Of a DNA stretch of 64,000 nt, positions 11,466 to 24,829 are shown in pieces; the stretch's first letter is position 1; each line of letters begins with the position of its first letter. Below the pieces are notes generated by a model. The model had not been told where the DNA came from, made no database searches, and saw nothing but the letters and a program-made list of their open reading frames with translations. The position numbers were made by a program, and so were the translations under genes. Source of the stretch: Hyaloscypha bicolor E. Lineage: Eukaryota > Ascomycota > Leotiomycetes > Helotiales > Hyaloscyphaceae. The stretch lies in the NCBI RefSeq assembly GCF_002865645.1, contig NW_020194563.1, positions 82,152 to 146,151 on the forward strand, read 5' to 3'.

Positions 11466-13102
11466 TTAGGCCATAACAACTTTCCAAGTGATATTATTCC
11501 AGTCTTTTCGTCGCGATAATTTCAGGCGCAAATCAGCTCCAGCGACTGGTCTACCAATACCAGATGTCATTGTTGGCATCGTTCTTTCCGGAACGGTTAG
11601 CGTTCTCCCTTCCGCGTCAGTAATGTCGAAACTGAGCAACAAAGCAATCATCATTCCCCAAATCTCCATGGAGGCGAAATGTCGGCCTGGACAAAGATGT
11701 TTCCCGCCGCCGAAAGGCACGTAGGTGCCCGGCTTTATGGGCGATTCTAATTCTCCAAGCACACCAGCGCCCTTGATAAATCTCGTCGGATCGAAATTAC
11801 CGGCCTGGGACCCCCAATGTTCCTTCGAGACATGGAGGACACTTTGCGAAGCCATCAAAGTAGTACCTTTCTTCAGGAGGTACTCCTGACCACCTTTTCC
11901 GTTGGAAATGATAGTGTCTTCCATAACCACGCGGTTGAAAGCCCCAACTGCGACTGTACGCAAGTTCTCGTGGAAAGCAGCGACAAGGAGCGGGCAACGC
12001 TCCTCGAGTTTCGCCACATTCATCGTCATCTCGCGCTTCCCGTCGCCGCGTCGCTCCGGGCTTTCCGCAACAACGCCCGATACCTCCTCTCGTAACCGAA
12101 ACACCAGCGACGGATCACTCCAGATGTGAACAAAATACCAATTGAATGTAGGGATTGTGTTGAAAAGCGCGGCCTGGAGCGTTGCTTGGAGAAAGGCTGC
12201 TATGTCGCTTTCCGAGAATCCGAACTCGTGAAGAAGATCGTACGAGCCTCTCCAAAGCGCCGAGACGTCATCCGCCTCGTGCTTCTTCTCCTTTGTGTAC
12301 TTGATAAGGGCACGATGAATGCGATTACGGGCCATCCATGCACTGGGTGCAGTCATCCAAGGTGCTGGACCCAAAGCGAAATGCACCAGTTTGCTGTCGA
12401 CGTACCAATAATCGTCGACGAGCGAAGGGTGGGCACAGAATGGGTTATCTCTCCCCAACATCGCTGTGGTAGAAGCGAACGATAGTTTGTCGCGGAGCCA
12501 CAACCAACTGTCCTCTACATTGACTTCGTCCGGCAATTCGTCGAGCTGACGGAATAAGTCGGTAAGCACAGCTTTATTAATCTCCTTGAGTTCAACCCCA
12601 TTCAAGCAGCCGTAGAAGTTCTTGGTCCAACGCGCCTCCAAGCCAGTACTTGGATCCACGTATTTGCGTACCCCTGCCTTCGAAATTGTGAAGAGCTTGG
12701 CAATTGTGTCACGAAGAACAGGGTCGAAGCTCAGGGATCGCGACTTGATCATCGCATTGACTAATTCAGGCGAAGCTACGAAATAGACTTTCCCACCCAT
12801 CATGGGAAGCGTATAAGCTTCTTTGCCTTCGGCTTGTTTGCTGAGACGTGTCAGTCTTCAATCTAGTGACAGCAAGAGATACCACGAGAGTCTATCACAT
12901 ACTAGGTCTTCGTAAAGAAGGCATGTGACAACGTGACCATATCCAACACATGGCCGATAATAGGAATTGTGGGTTTCAAGACTGGCGGCTCTCGTGCATC
13001 GAGCTGCACATTAGAGAGGCGCCATAAGAGGAGAAGCGCACCGCCAACTAACGCCGTCGCAATTGCGGTCGCGTTACTTGTGAGTGTCTCGACGATGGCC
13101 AT
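11466..13102 (-). CDS. Cytochrome P450, CYP7/CYP8-like
   Basis: Microsomal haem-thiolate monooxygenase or isomerase. Exons (minus strand): 13102-12903 and 12840-11466, giving 524 aa. The donor GTATGT and acceptor CTCAG join HAFFTKT to YKQAEGKEAY. The N-terminus is a membrane anchor (AIATALVGGALLLLWRL) followed by the proline-rich hinge KPTIPIIGH. The K-helix motif is ENLR (358-361), and the haem loop FGGGKHLCPG has its Cys ligand at about 450. The I-helix lacks the usual (A/G)Gx(D/E)T(T/S) and instead reads FNTIPTFNW, which resembles the Asn-Thr-Ile-Pro of CYP7/CYP8 enzymes, so substrate handling may differ from a standard hydroxylase. No biosynthetic partner genes are visible nearby. The gene ends about 1.2 kb from the RIP-mutated block yet appears intact. 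Confidence 0.93.
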
Positions 13103-13147
13103 CCTGAACCTTGTCGCGGGTGTGTATAGACAGAATTACAGCTCGGG

Positions 13148-13155
13148 TTTATATA
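13148..13155 (-). promoter_or_regulatory. Probable TATA box of the P450 gene
   Basis: Read on the minus strand this is TATATAAA, about 46-53 bp upstream of the P450 start codon. The position and sequence fit a core promoter element; transcription start is not shown by the sequence. Confidence 0.5.
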
Positions 13156-13918
13156 AAAACAAATTTTGGGTAAAGAAGAAAGATGAAGTTTGCTTTCAAT
13201 TCAATGTAATGTTTCAAAGGCACCACTTGTCACATGTGCAGAGATAATCGCCGTTTAGGAGGTCTGTATTAACAATCATTAAAGAGAAGGGGGGTCGATC
13301 CGATCCTTATATACACCGCAGCTGTCCCGATATGGGCACGGTTGTTGTACAGTTATCCTAGCCCTTGTAGCTATTTATGCATGACACCACAGAAGGATTG
13401 TTCACTTGCCACATTGGTGCATCAAATACCCCCACCCTGCTTTTACGAGCATCCACTTTGGAGTTAGGCCCCCCAATCTTACCAATTTCAACGATTATAA
13501 GAGATATCCTTTAATAAACGAGTAAAAGTTGGACAGGAAAAGAAATAAAATCTATGAAATGTGATCTTTCCCGCGGAGCTCCAGGGACTTTGATTGAATT
13601 ATCATCCAGCCTTATAGAAGAGGGTGGGTCTTGAGAAGTTGAAACCAAAGCCGAGCAATCTAAATTTTCTTATGCTGACGACCCTTATTAGTAGGGTTCC
13701 GGATCCTTCGGTTTGCCGACCCATTTTTAAAGAATATTCTCGCCGTAGCTATTGGCATTAAGGCAGTTTGGGGTGTGATCCACAAACCGCTGTGCCCCTC
13801 AACATGGATTACTAAGCTGGGTGTACATAGCCGGGCTTCGCCTCACTGAATAGAACCACCATCCTTCCCTCTAATTCCTCATCCTTGACTTTCTGGTAAG
13901 CGACGCAGGGATACGATT
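13156..13918. other. P450 upstream region and left approach to the AT-rich block
   Basis: Base composition is still near normal, with CA and TG common. No gene is recognisable. It may hold the 5' LTR and leader of the retroelement whose possible coding start is at 13919, but I could not match it to a second copy. Confidence 0.4.
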
Positions 13919-14788
13919 ATGTCACCTCGCAGATCTCCTTGGATTCGCAGTCAAGCTCCTATACCCTCTAATCCGTCCTTAATAGCCCCTCTGATCTTCG
14001 GGGCCCAAATCGATACGGTAGCAACCATATACTTTATATCCGCACCCACCCTATCCGTTAATCCGCATTAACCAGAAGCCTTTTCCGTCCCTCCTACATA
14101 CCCGCAGACCTGTATAATACCTCTTCGGTCCCGAAAACCCGAATTCTCCCCATCTAGTACCCTCTATTTGCCCTCGATCTCAGGACTTGGTATACACACT
14201 TCTCAGAGGAAGATATACTAAGTAAGTCATACCTATAGCCTATGGCGAAGCAAAGCCTATTACGACCCCGCCATTCTATTATAAACTTTAATTAAAATTA
14301 TTAATATTATTAATATCAGGGACCTTCTATGGCTAGAGATCTAGGAGAACCTTAATATAAACAGGGACAGAGTTATTACAGAGCTCTTTATCCTTTCAAA
14401 GCTCAGGAATTAATACCTCCTTTAATAAGGCAATTCGAAATATTCCAATTACTAGCGCTATACTTTAAATCTTATTATCTTTCCTTTAGTAATTACTAAT
14501 TAGACTTCCTCTAACTATATAGTACTCTCTAGACCCCCGGTATATATAAAACTACCTTACTCTTTATAAAGAACTAGAGAAGCTATCTATATAATCCAAG
14601 AATAGAAATAATAAGATAATAAAAGAACTTTCTAATTTTAAAAATACTAATTAGTATAATAGAGGTAATATACCTGCCTTATAATAGCTTATCTAGTTAA
14701 TATATAACTTCTATAAGGCCGAATATAATCCGCCAAGCCCCGAGCTTTTCCTAGAGTCTATTAAGATACTCTTAGAGAGAAAGCCTAC
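13919..14788 (+). mobile_element. Possible 5' (gag) part of interrupted retroelement, RIP gradient
   Basis: A frame beginning MSPRRSPWIRSQAPIPSNPS opens at 13919 and is soon broken by stops. From about 14270 the sequence turns sharply AT-rich with CA/TG depletion. It ends exactly where the first Gypsy element is inserted (TSD CTAC at 14785-14788), so it could be the left part of the Gypsy element continued at 26499. The assignment is positional and tentative. Confidence 0.35.
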
Positions 14789-15091
14789 TATAATACGACA
14801 GGCCGTACTCGTCGAAAATTGCATTATTTTGGCGGTTTTGAGGTTTAGGTCATATAGTAAAGGCCGCAGCCTTTTATATATAACTTGCGGAAATCATATA
14901 AGAAAGCTGGTTTTTCTATAGACTTAGAGAATAATCCTTTATAAGTATTTAATTAATTAAGCTTTTATATATTATATACTATTTATATTTTACTATTTAT
15001 GCTTTTGATTTATTATTCTACTATTAAGTCACGTTTTGTACTCTAGTATACTTTATATGGGTTTTTGTCTTATTATAGTTTCCCTTCTATA
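14789..15091 (+). repeat. 5' LTR of Gypsy element 1
   Basis: 303 bp and collinear with 26192-26494; differences are mainly C/T and G/A. It begins TATAATACG and ends TTCTATA, that is TG...CA termini decayed to TA...TA. It is preceded by CTAC. This copy keeps more CG and CA than the 3' copy. Confidence 0.92.
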
Positions 15092-18000
15092 TATTTTATA
15101 ATAAGTAATATAGAGAGGATAGAAACTTTATAGTTAAGGTAATACTCTTATAAAGTTCTGAGGGATATCTATAAGGCGGATTATTAGCTTAGCAAGTTAG
15201 GAGAGAAAAGGGCTATTATAATACCTTAAGCCTAAGGCCAAAATATTAAGAATATATAAGTATTAATCTTAGTATCTTATATTAATTTCCGATATACCTA
15301 ATAACTTGAATACAGGTTAGCTATAAGATATAATTACTAGTATAATATATAGGAATAATAGAAATAGAGGCTAACTATAAAAGAAAAAGAAATAAAGGAA
15401 ATAAAATAAGAAATATTATACTAAAATAATACGAGTTAGATCTTAGTTAGAATTAGACTTTAGTATTCGGAAATAAAGTTATATTATTAATTTATATATT
15501 ATTTTTAGTTATAGTAAAAGCCGGAATTAAAGTAGCTTTAATTTTAGTAGTAAAGCTTGCTCCTAAGTTCAAAAAAATACCTAAAAGAGAAAATACCCTT
15601 AAATTCAAATAAAATAATAAACTAGAATTAGAAATAAAAATTAAAAAGAAATTAGAAATAAGAAATTATATAAATAAACTAGAGAAGCTTCTAGAGAAAA
15701 AAATAGATACTAAATAAAGAAAGAAAAGAGAATTCAGAAAAGTCAGAAAAATTAGTAAAATTATATTTATTATTTTTATTATTATTTTTAATAGTATTAA
15801 TAAATATATCTAGTTTAGTAAAATTAAGGAAAAATACTATAGGTATTAAGCTAAAGAAATAGAAAAGAGAATAGAAATAATAGAAATAAGACTAGAAAAG
15901 CTATTACCTTATTACTATTAATACTAAAACTTAAATCTTAATTATATCTATTATTATTAACCGGTTTCTTTCTAATTCTGGTTCCTAAACCAAAAAACAT
16001 ACTTAAATAAGAAGTTAGTCTTTTAGGAATTTTATTAGTAGAAATTTCAGGTATAGAAACTTTATAATTAATTATAGAAGAAATTATTAAGATTAATATA
16101 GCTAAGAATAAATATATACTAGTACCAGGTTTAAACCTACTATTTATAAAAGCTTCTAGAATACTATAGTTTTAGGGAAGTAATATTTCTATATTCTTGA
16201 AATAATATATAGATATATATAAGAACTATTATATTTCTAATAATACTAAAAGAAAAAGAATTATCTATTATATCTCTCCTATTTATAAGAATTAGATTAA
16301 AACTATACCAGAATACTATACTAATAATTCGGGAAATTACTAGAAAACTAAGTTCTTTAAAGCCTTATTAAAGAAATTCCGAGAATATAACTGGGAAATA
16401 CTTAAAATTAGCTATAACTTTCTTAATTAGATTATTATATAAGCCTAGAATAAAGAAATCTTATCTAAGTCTTATATTAATATATTTAATAAAGTATTAA
16501 AGAAATTACTAAAAAGAAAAGAAATAAATAAAATTATTTAGTATTAAGAATTTATAAGGGAATTATTTATTCTAGTAAAAGATTATATTTTTAAGAATAT
16601 AAATTTTAAGCTTATAAATATTTTTATTTATAAATATAATAAAATATATAAAAAGATAATAATATTTTATTAGTATAAAAAGAAAAAATATTATTTTAAT
16701 ATTACTAATAACCTAGATATATTTAGATATAATAATTTATAATATAGTTCCTAAACTAGAAGATAATTATTTCTTACTAGTTTCTTTTATTATATTTCCT
16801 AAAGCTACTATAAATATAAATAAAAAAAGAATCTAACCTATAGCTAATTATATAAAACTTACTAAAAGTAATAAACTCAAGGGAAATAATATTAACTAGC
16901 TAATAAGAAGTCTAGAAAAACTATCTATTACTACTATAATTTAAGAGAATTTATAGAGATAATTTAATATAGCTATTATTATAATTTAAGAAAATATCTA
17001 TAGCCTACTTATATAGCCTAGCTAACTATAGTAAATATAATAGTATTAATAGTCTAATAAGTATAATTCGAGTTTTTAGGGAAAATATACTAGAAGTTAT
17101 AATAGAGGTTATAGAGAATATTATAATAGCTATAATAATTAAACTAAAATAAATAAAGAATCTAGATAATTATATTCTAGAAAAAGTTAGTTTTAAATAT
17201 AATTAGAAAATATTATTTAAGTTAATATAGCCTATAGTATAGATCTAGAACTAAGAAAACGAATTTACTATAAGTACTATAGTAGGAATAAGAATAATAA
17301 TATTAATCTAGAATATATTTATATTTCTTAGTTTTATTATCTATTAATAAAAAACTTATAAACTATAAATATATTTACTAATTTAATAAAAAATAGTATA
17401 AAGAGCTATTTAAGCCTAAATAAGAAAGTATTTCCTTTTTCCTTATTAGTAAGTACTAGTAGTTTAACTAAATTATTTCTTAAATCCGAGAAAGAAAATT
17501 TAATTATAATTTAAATATTTAATTTAAAAATATCTAGAAATTAATAGGAAATACCTAGTTTATTAGATAAAAAAGAAAAAAGAAAACTAGTTAACCGGAA
17601 TCTATATATAAAAATAAGCAAGTTATATCTAGGAAATCTAAATAGCCGCTTCACCTTAGAGGAAATTATATTAGAATTACTAATATTTTAGGTTCTGAAA
17701 TTAATAAATAATACTAAAATTTAGCTATAAATAGTATTTCTATTAATATTATAACGGGTTCCTTATTAAGGAAAAAGGGAAAAGAAATAGAAATAGCTAA
17801 AGAGGTTTTCTAAAAACAAGCTAGAATAAAAGAAAAGCTATTCTATATAAGAGGCCAGAAGAATACTATTTTAAGAAATAATAAATAAAGAAATAGCCTA
17901 GCTAAAGATATAAATATTAATACTTTCGGAAATAAATAAAATAAATTAGGGACCTAATATATTCTTAATTATAATAAGTATAGAATTCCTAAAGTTAATA

Positions 18001-21000
18001 ATATTCTAATAAAACTACTAAAGAAAGTAATTATTTTATTTCTAAAAACTTAAAAAAGAATAAAAATATTTATTAATATCTTAAAAATACTAGATCTAGC
18101 TATTATATTTTAGAACTAATAAATTAAGAATAATACTTTTTATTTTATTATCTTATAAATAAGAAATACTATTATATTAAATATAATTAGATATATTAGA
18201 AAATTTATAGAACTAGTAATTATAGCTTATATAATAAATAGAATATTTAAAGAATTAGAAATACTAGCTTAGATACTTAATACTAATAGAATTATTTAAT
18301 TTAAAGGCAGTAGTATTAATATTCGGATATTACTAACTTATAAATATATTATATAAGCTTTATATCTCTAGTTCATATTTCGAGAACCTTAAGAAAATAT
18401 TAAATATAAAGAAATAATTAATACTAGAACTAAAGTTAATATTTTCTCTAAAAAGATTTCCAAGAATATTAGTAAAATAGTATATAATATTATAGATTAT
18501 TAAATATCTATTATTATTAGAATAGAATTTGGATTTATAAGAATAGTAAAGCTTAGAGCTAAGATTATAAATAGAATAAAATATAAAAATATTTTTTTTC
18601 TAGTTAAAAGGGCTTTAAAAATCCTATTTAGTTAATTATTTTTAGTAAAAATAAAGATAAATATTATATATAGGAATAGTAGTTTATAAAATAGAAGATT
18701 TACTAATTCTAAAAATAACTAGAATACTTATATTATTATAATTATTTTATTTTTAAAGAATATTGGAAAATAGAAAAAAATAATAGTTTAAGAATACTAA
18801 ATTCCTAGAATTAAGGAATTAAATAATATAAAATAGAAAACTAAAAATAAAAAGAAAAAATAAAGCCTAGTATTATAACTAGTAGTAATATTAGGGGAAA
18901 TAGGAAAATACCGGAATTTCCTATAAATTCTTTTATTTTGGGTTTAGGAATTTAGAAAATTAATAATATTTTTAGAGAAACTAAAATAGAAAAGGTTCTA
19001 ATTAGAATATTATTAAAAATAGTTCCGGAATTAATAGAAAAAGAAATAAAAAGAATATTAAGTAAAGATATTTCTAAAGAAAAAGTAAAATAATATCTCC
19101 TAATAATAAAGAAATATATTTCCGAAGTTAAGAAATATTAAACTTAAGATTAGAAAGAATTCTAGAATATATAAGAACTTAAGAAAAGTATATTAAAATA
19201 CCGGATAAAAAGGTACTTTTTATATCTAACTAGAAAGAAGCTAAATAAAAAAATTATAAATTCCGGAAATTAGATAAAAAAAGTACTAGAGAAAATAGCT
19301 ATAGTTCTTAAAAAAAAGAATAATAACTATAGTTTATTTCTAGTTATAGGAATATATAAAATAAAAAATAAAAAGATTTAACTAGTAAATACTAATAATA
19401 GAACTAGAAAAGACTCTAGTAAATATTCGGACTAGTTTAAGAAATCTAAAGCTAGAAAATACCTATAAAAGTATATTAGGAAATATAAGAACTACTTTTT
19501 ATTAAAAATATTAGCTATTTTAAAAGATTTATAACTTATTCCGGAATATTTTAAATAATTAGATATTAGTAATTAGCTCTAGGAAAAGAAACTAGCTATA
19601 TTTCAAGAATTAATAATTAATTAAGAAAATATAATTATATTTAATTAGAAAGAAATAAGAAAAGTTTATAAGAATATTAGCTTATCTATTCTAATTAAGA
19701 CTATTAAATATAAAGTCTAATAAAAGAAGAATTTCCCATATCCTAAAGCTCTAGTACTAGTAATAGTAAAAATACTATTAGAATATCTAGATTATAGAAT
19801 TCTTAAAAAATATAATAGACCTTATTAAAATCTATAGTTTTTAGTTATAAAGAAAGTTACTAGAACTTATAAACTAATTAATACTACTATAAAAATAAAT
19901 TTAATAATTCTATAAAATACTAACTTACTTCTATTTACTAATAAGATCTCGGAGGAATTTACTAGATATATTTATATCTTTCTAATTAATTTCTTTTCCA
20001 AATATAATTAACTTATACTAAATATTTATAATAGAGATTTAATTATATTTATAATATTTCTGAAATTATTAAGAATAATTATATTACCTTAGAGAACTAC
20101 TAATTCTGTTATATAGTTTATATGAATTATTATAACTATTCTAGAGAATTTGTTTCTTAAAATTACTATACTATTTATTAATAATATTAGAAATAAGGGA
20201 CCTTATATAGCTTATAATAAGTAGTTTATTTTATTTAGAATTTGATATTTTATATTCGAATATTTTTAAAACCTAGATATAACTCTAGATAAAATTAAAT
20301 AAGCCAGAACTAGTATAAGAGAAAAATTATAGTTCTATTATAATAGTATAATTATTATTAGCTTTATTTATAGAATACTTAGAAAAAGCCTTTCGAGTTT
20401 AGGAATTACTAAGATCTCAAAATAGAAATATTATAATAATATAACTAAAAATAAGGCATTTATCGGAATTATTATTTATTATTATATTTGAATTAAAGGC
20501 TTTATAATTATTACTAAATTCATTTATTACTTAATAAGGAAAGATATAATATAGAACTAGAATAATAAATAAAAGTAAGCTATATGAATTCTTTAAAAAA
20601 AGCTTACTATAGCTCTAATACTTTATAAGTTATACTATAATTTATTAGAAGGCTAGGAAATAATTATATTAATAATAGATACTAGCCTAGATAAATAGGG
20701 CGGAACTTTTAGTTAATATAATAATAAAGGGAAAAAGAAAGTTATATAGTATAAATCTGAAATCTAGAATAATACTAAACGGAAATATAATATTATTAAG
20801 AAAAAATACTAAAGGCTAATAAAGTATTTATAGAAAGTATAATTCTAGCTATATAAAGTTTACTTTATTCTTAAACTAGATATTAATATACTTATTATAT
20901 AGTTAAGTAAAGTAACTATAGATCTTTCTAGAATTCTAGTTATTTACTAGCTAGTATAAATTTAGTTATTTAATTTTAAAGTCAAGTATATTAAGAGAAC

Positions 21001-22939
21001 TAAATATACTATTACTAATAAATTATTAAGATATTTATAATAAAAAGGTAATACTAAAAATAATAAAAATATTAATAAATAGTTAGTAATAAAGTTTAAT
21101 ATTATTAGAATAGTACTTATTAGACAGAAAATTTGAATAAAAGAAGTAGTTCTGGTTTAGTTATATAATATTATTTTAAGAAATTAGATTCCTAAAAACT
21201 TTACTAGATATTTAAATAATAGTATTTAGTTACTAGAGATTAATAATTAAAGCCTTACTATATCTAGAAGCGAATTAATAATATTAAAAAATAATAAAAT
21301 CCAGAAGTTATATAATAAAGGCTATAGCCTTTTATATATAACTACTAGTAAAATAGTAAATAATAATACTAATTTATATACTTTATTTAATAACCCGACT
21401 ATTTTACTAGATTTCTTAAATAATAGCTATTTCTAATAATACTAAAATATTATATAATATCTTATAATACTTTCTAGACTAAAAGAAATATTTAGGATTA
21501 AGTTTCGAAAATTAAGTAAAGAAGCTTTGAATTATAGTATAAGAGATTAATTACTTTAGAGAATTATATCTAAAGTATACCTATTTTATCTTATTATTAA
21601 TAACTAAGAATAAAGAGAAATTATTATTAAAAAGCTATATAATAAAATTAGATATACTAGAAGAGAAAGTACCTTTTACTTAATAGCTAGTTACTATTAC
21701 TAGAAAAATTATTATAACTATATATAGAAATATATTAATATTTATAAAGTCTATTAGTATAAGAATAAAAGAAAATAAAAAGAAGTTCTATATCTAATAA
21801 AAGCTATATTTCTTTTCTATTACCTTAGAATTAATATAGTTAAATTACTAGACTATAAAGAATATAACTTATTAGTTATTACTAGAAATAACTTCTTAAG
21901 ATAAATTAAAGCTAGATCTTTAAAAAACCTAACTAGTAAGAAAATAGCCAAGTTTATTTAGGAAGAAATTATTTATAAATATAGTTTATTTAGGTAGCTT
22001 AAAATAAATAATAAATCGGAATTTAAAAAAGTAGTAATTCAGGAACTTAATAAGCTAGGAATTAATAGAATTATTATTTTAGTCTATAATTTTAAAGGAA
22101 ATAATATAATTAAAAGAGAATATTAACCGATTATTTAAGTATTTATAGTATTTATAATAAATAAAAAGAAGCTTTAGATAGATTTATTATTATATATTTT
22201 ATTTACTAATTAAATTACTATATATAAACTAACTAGATTTATCTCTTTTTATATAGTTTATAATAAAGAAATAGTACTATTTATAGAAATATATTTTCTA
22301 ATCTAGAGAATACTTAAATAAGACAAAGTCTATAATAGAGAAATACTTCTAGAAATATATATAAAGTAAATATAAATAAGAAATAAAGATATTAAAGAAG
22401 CCAGAATAAAGAAAAATAAATAATACTAAAAGAGAAAAGAGTAATTTAATACTACTTACTAGATTTATTTAAAATCTATTTCCAAAAAAAATCTAGTTCT
22501 TATATATAATATTAAATTAATAAATTAAGACAAATTAAGAAATATAAAGCTATTATATTACTAGCTTAGCCCGTATAAAATAAGATATATAGATTAATTA
22601 AAAGAATACTATATATTAGAAGAACTTAATAGTACTATATTCTAAAGAATATATACCGGGAATTAATTTAAATAATTTATTAAAAGAAATAAATTCTAAT
22701 ATTTCTCTAAAAATAAAGTTAATAATAAATATATACCTATAAATAAATATTTTAAAATAAATATAGAACTAGAAAAGGAAGTAGTTATAGAATATTATAA
22801 GTAAAATAGTATTTAGGAAATTAAAAAAACTACTAGTATTATTATATATATTCCAGAATTACTAGAATTAGAAAAAATAAAATATATTTCCTTTATAAAA
22901 GACTAAAAAGAAGTATCTAATAATAAAGACTTTTTTTAA

Positions 22940-24720
22940 TCTAAAATAAAGTTTATTATTTTTAATTTCTTATATATCTTTTAAATTTTCCTTCTAATTA
23001 TTATTTATAACCTTTAGAGAATATTATTATTAGATTATTATTCTGGAAATCGGACGAGCTTTATTATTATTTATTTCTTATTATTATTTAATTATTATTA
23101 CTAGATAATATTCTTAATATATAAAATTCTATTACTAGATCTTAGGAATTAAATATAAAGAATTCCTTTTAATATAAAAATAAATAGAGAATTAAGAGAT
23201 TATCTTATAAACTCTTAACTCTGAACTATAGTAATAAATAATAATTATATTTAGAATTAGAAAAAGAAAAAAAGAAGAAAAGAAGTCTTTTATATATATT
23301 TTACTAAACTAAAAATCTTTTAAAGGCTCTATTTGCTTTTTTAACTAGTTATTCTTATAGCTTATACTAGTCTAAAGCTTAACTATAATATTTATAGATC
23401 TTAACTTTAATTTAAACTACTATTATAAGTTTTCTTATAATATCTAAAAAAACTTCCTAATTAGGAGTTATATATAAATGAAATAATTAAACTAGAAGTT
23501 CTATAAAAGAAAAGAGAAACCTTATTAAATCTAATAATTATTTCTAAAGGTATTTAATAATATATAATTCTGGAAATCTATTAGATATTAAATAAACTAG
23601 ATTTACCTATTTAAAGCCTATCTTATATTAGAAAACCCACTTTTTTTTTAATATAACTATAGCTATTTTCAAAACTTATACTAAGGCTTAATTAATATAT
23701 TATATATTCCTATTTCTATATAAAAAGAACTTCTCTTATATAAAACCTATTCCCTAATTAAAATACTATTTTATTATTAAAAACTAATTACTTTTTTAAA
23801 AAGCTAATATAATTTACTAATTCTTATTATTAAATATTATCTAAATAATTCCTATATTCTTAATACTAATTCGGAATACCTAATCTTTCTATATTTTATA
23901 TTAATTTTAATATTAATTATTCTAAACTTAATAATAATATTATAAATCTTATTTATATTATTTTATAGTTCTCTTTTCTATATATTCTAATATTTTTAGT
24001 ATTATTTTTATTAATATAAATATTATTTTAAAGTCCCAAATAACTAAATAGTTTTATATTATTTAAAGTTAATTCTAATAAATACTAAATAAATATAATT
24101 AGCTTTCGGAAAAGATATAAATTAGTTTTAGAAAAAATAATACCTTATTCTGAATTATTTCTTAATTCTATTATTCTAACTTCTTTTCTATTAATATTTA
24201 TTTTATATTTTCCCTAATATCTTTAATATATTTATATATTTTACTTTTTATATATTTCCTATATTATTTCCCTTCTTTTATACTATTTTTTAAATTAATA
24301 GAAATATTTCTAAATAAATAGAAAATCGAAATATACTTATATTATAAATTTTTTATTATTTTCTTCTATATTCTAATACTTTAAATACTATTACTATATT
24401 TATATTTCTATTATATTACTTTCTTATTTCTCTATTATTACTATTTAGTTTAATTTACCTTAATTATTTCCTTAATTATATTTCTTTAGATATATATATT
24501 TGTATTCTTTTCTATAGTAAAAGCCTAACTTTATATTTTACCTTTTATAATTATTTCTAATTTATAACTATATTACCTTAAATATATCTAATTATTATAT
24601 CTATTTTCCCTATTATATATACTACTATTTTAGCTTTATTTTCTTACTAGAAAAAAAGAAAAACCCGAATATATATAATATATTTATATAATCCAAGACT
24701 ATTTTAATTTATTCTTTATT
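22940..24720 (-). other. T-rich accessory segment of Gypsy 1, probable antisense ORF
   Basis: Strand composition flips here. Pol and the following ORF are A-rich on the plus strand, but this segment is T-rich. Read on the minus strand, long stretches look protein-like and rich in Lys/Arg/Ile/Asn with stops mainly at Gln/Trp-type codons (for example about 24.66 down to 24.1 kb). I see no known domain. It is either an antisense accessory gene of the element or another element inserted in minus orientation. Confidence 0.45.
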
Positions 24721-24829
24721 TTGAAATATATTTAAAAGAAATTCTTATAATTTCGAAAACCTTTAATTTTATAACCTATAATTATTATACTAATAATATT
24801 TTTATAACCTATTAAGAATAATAAAATAG

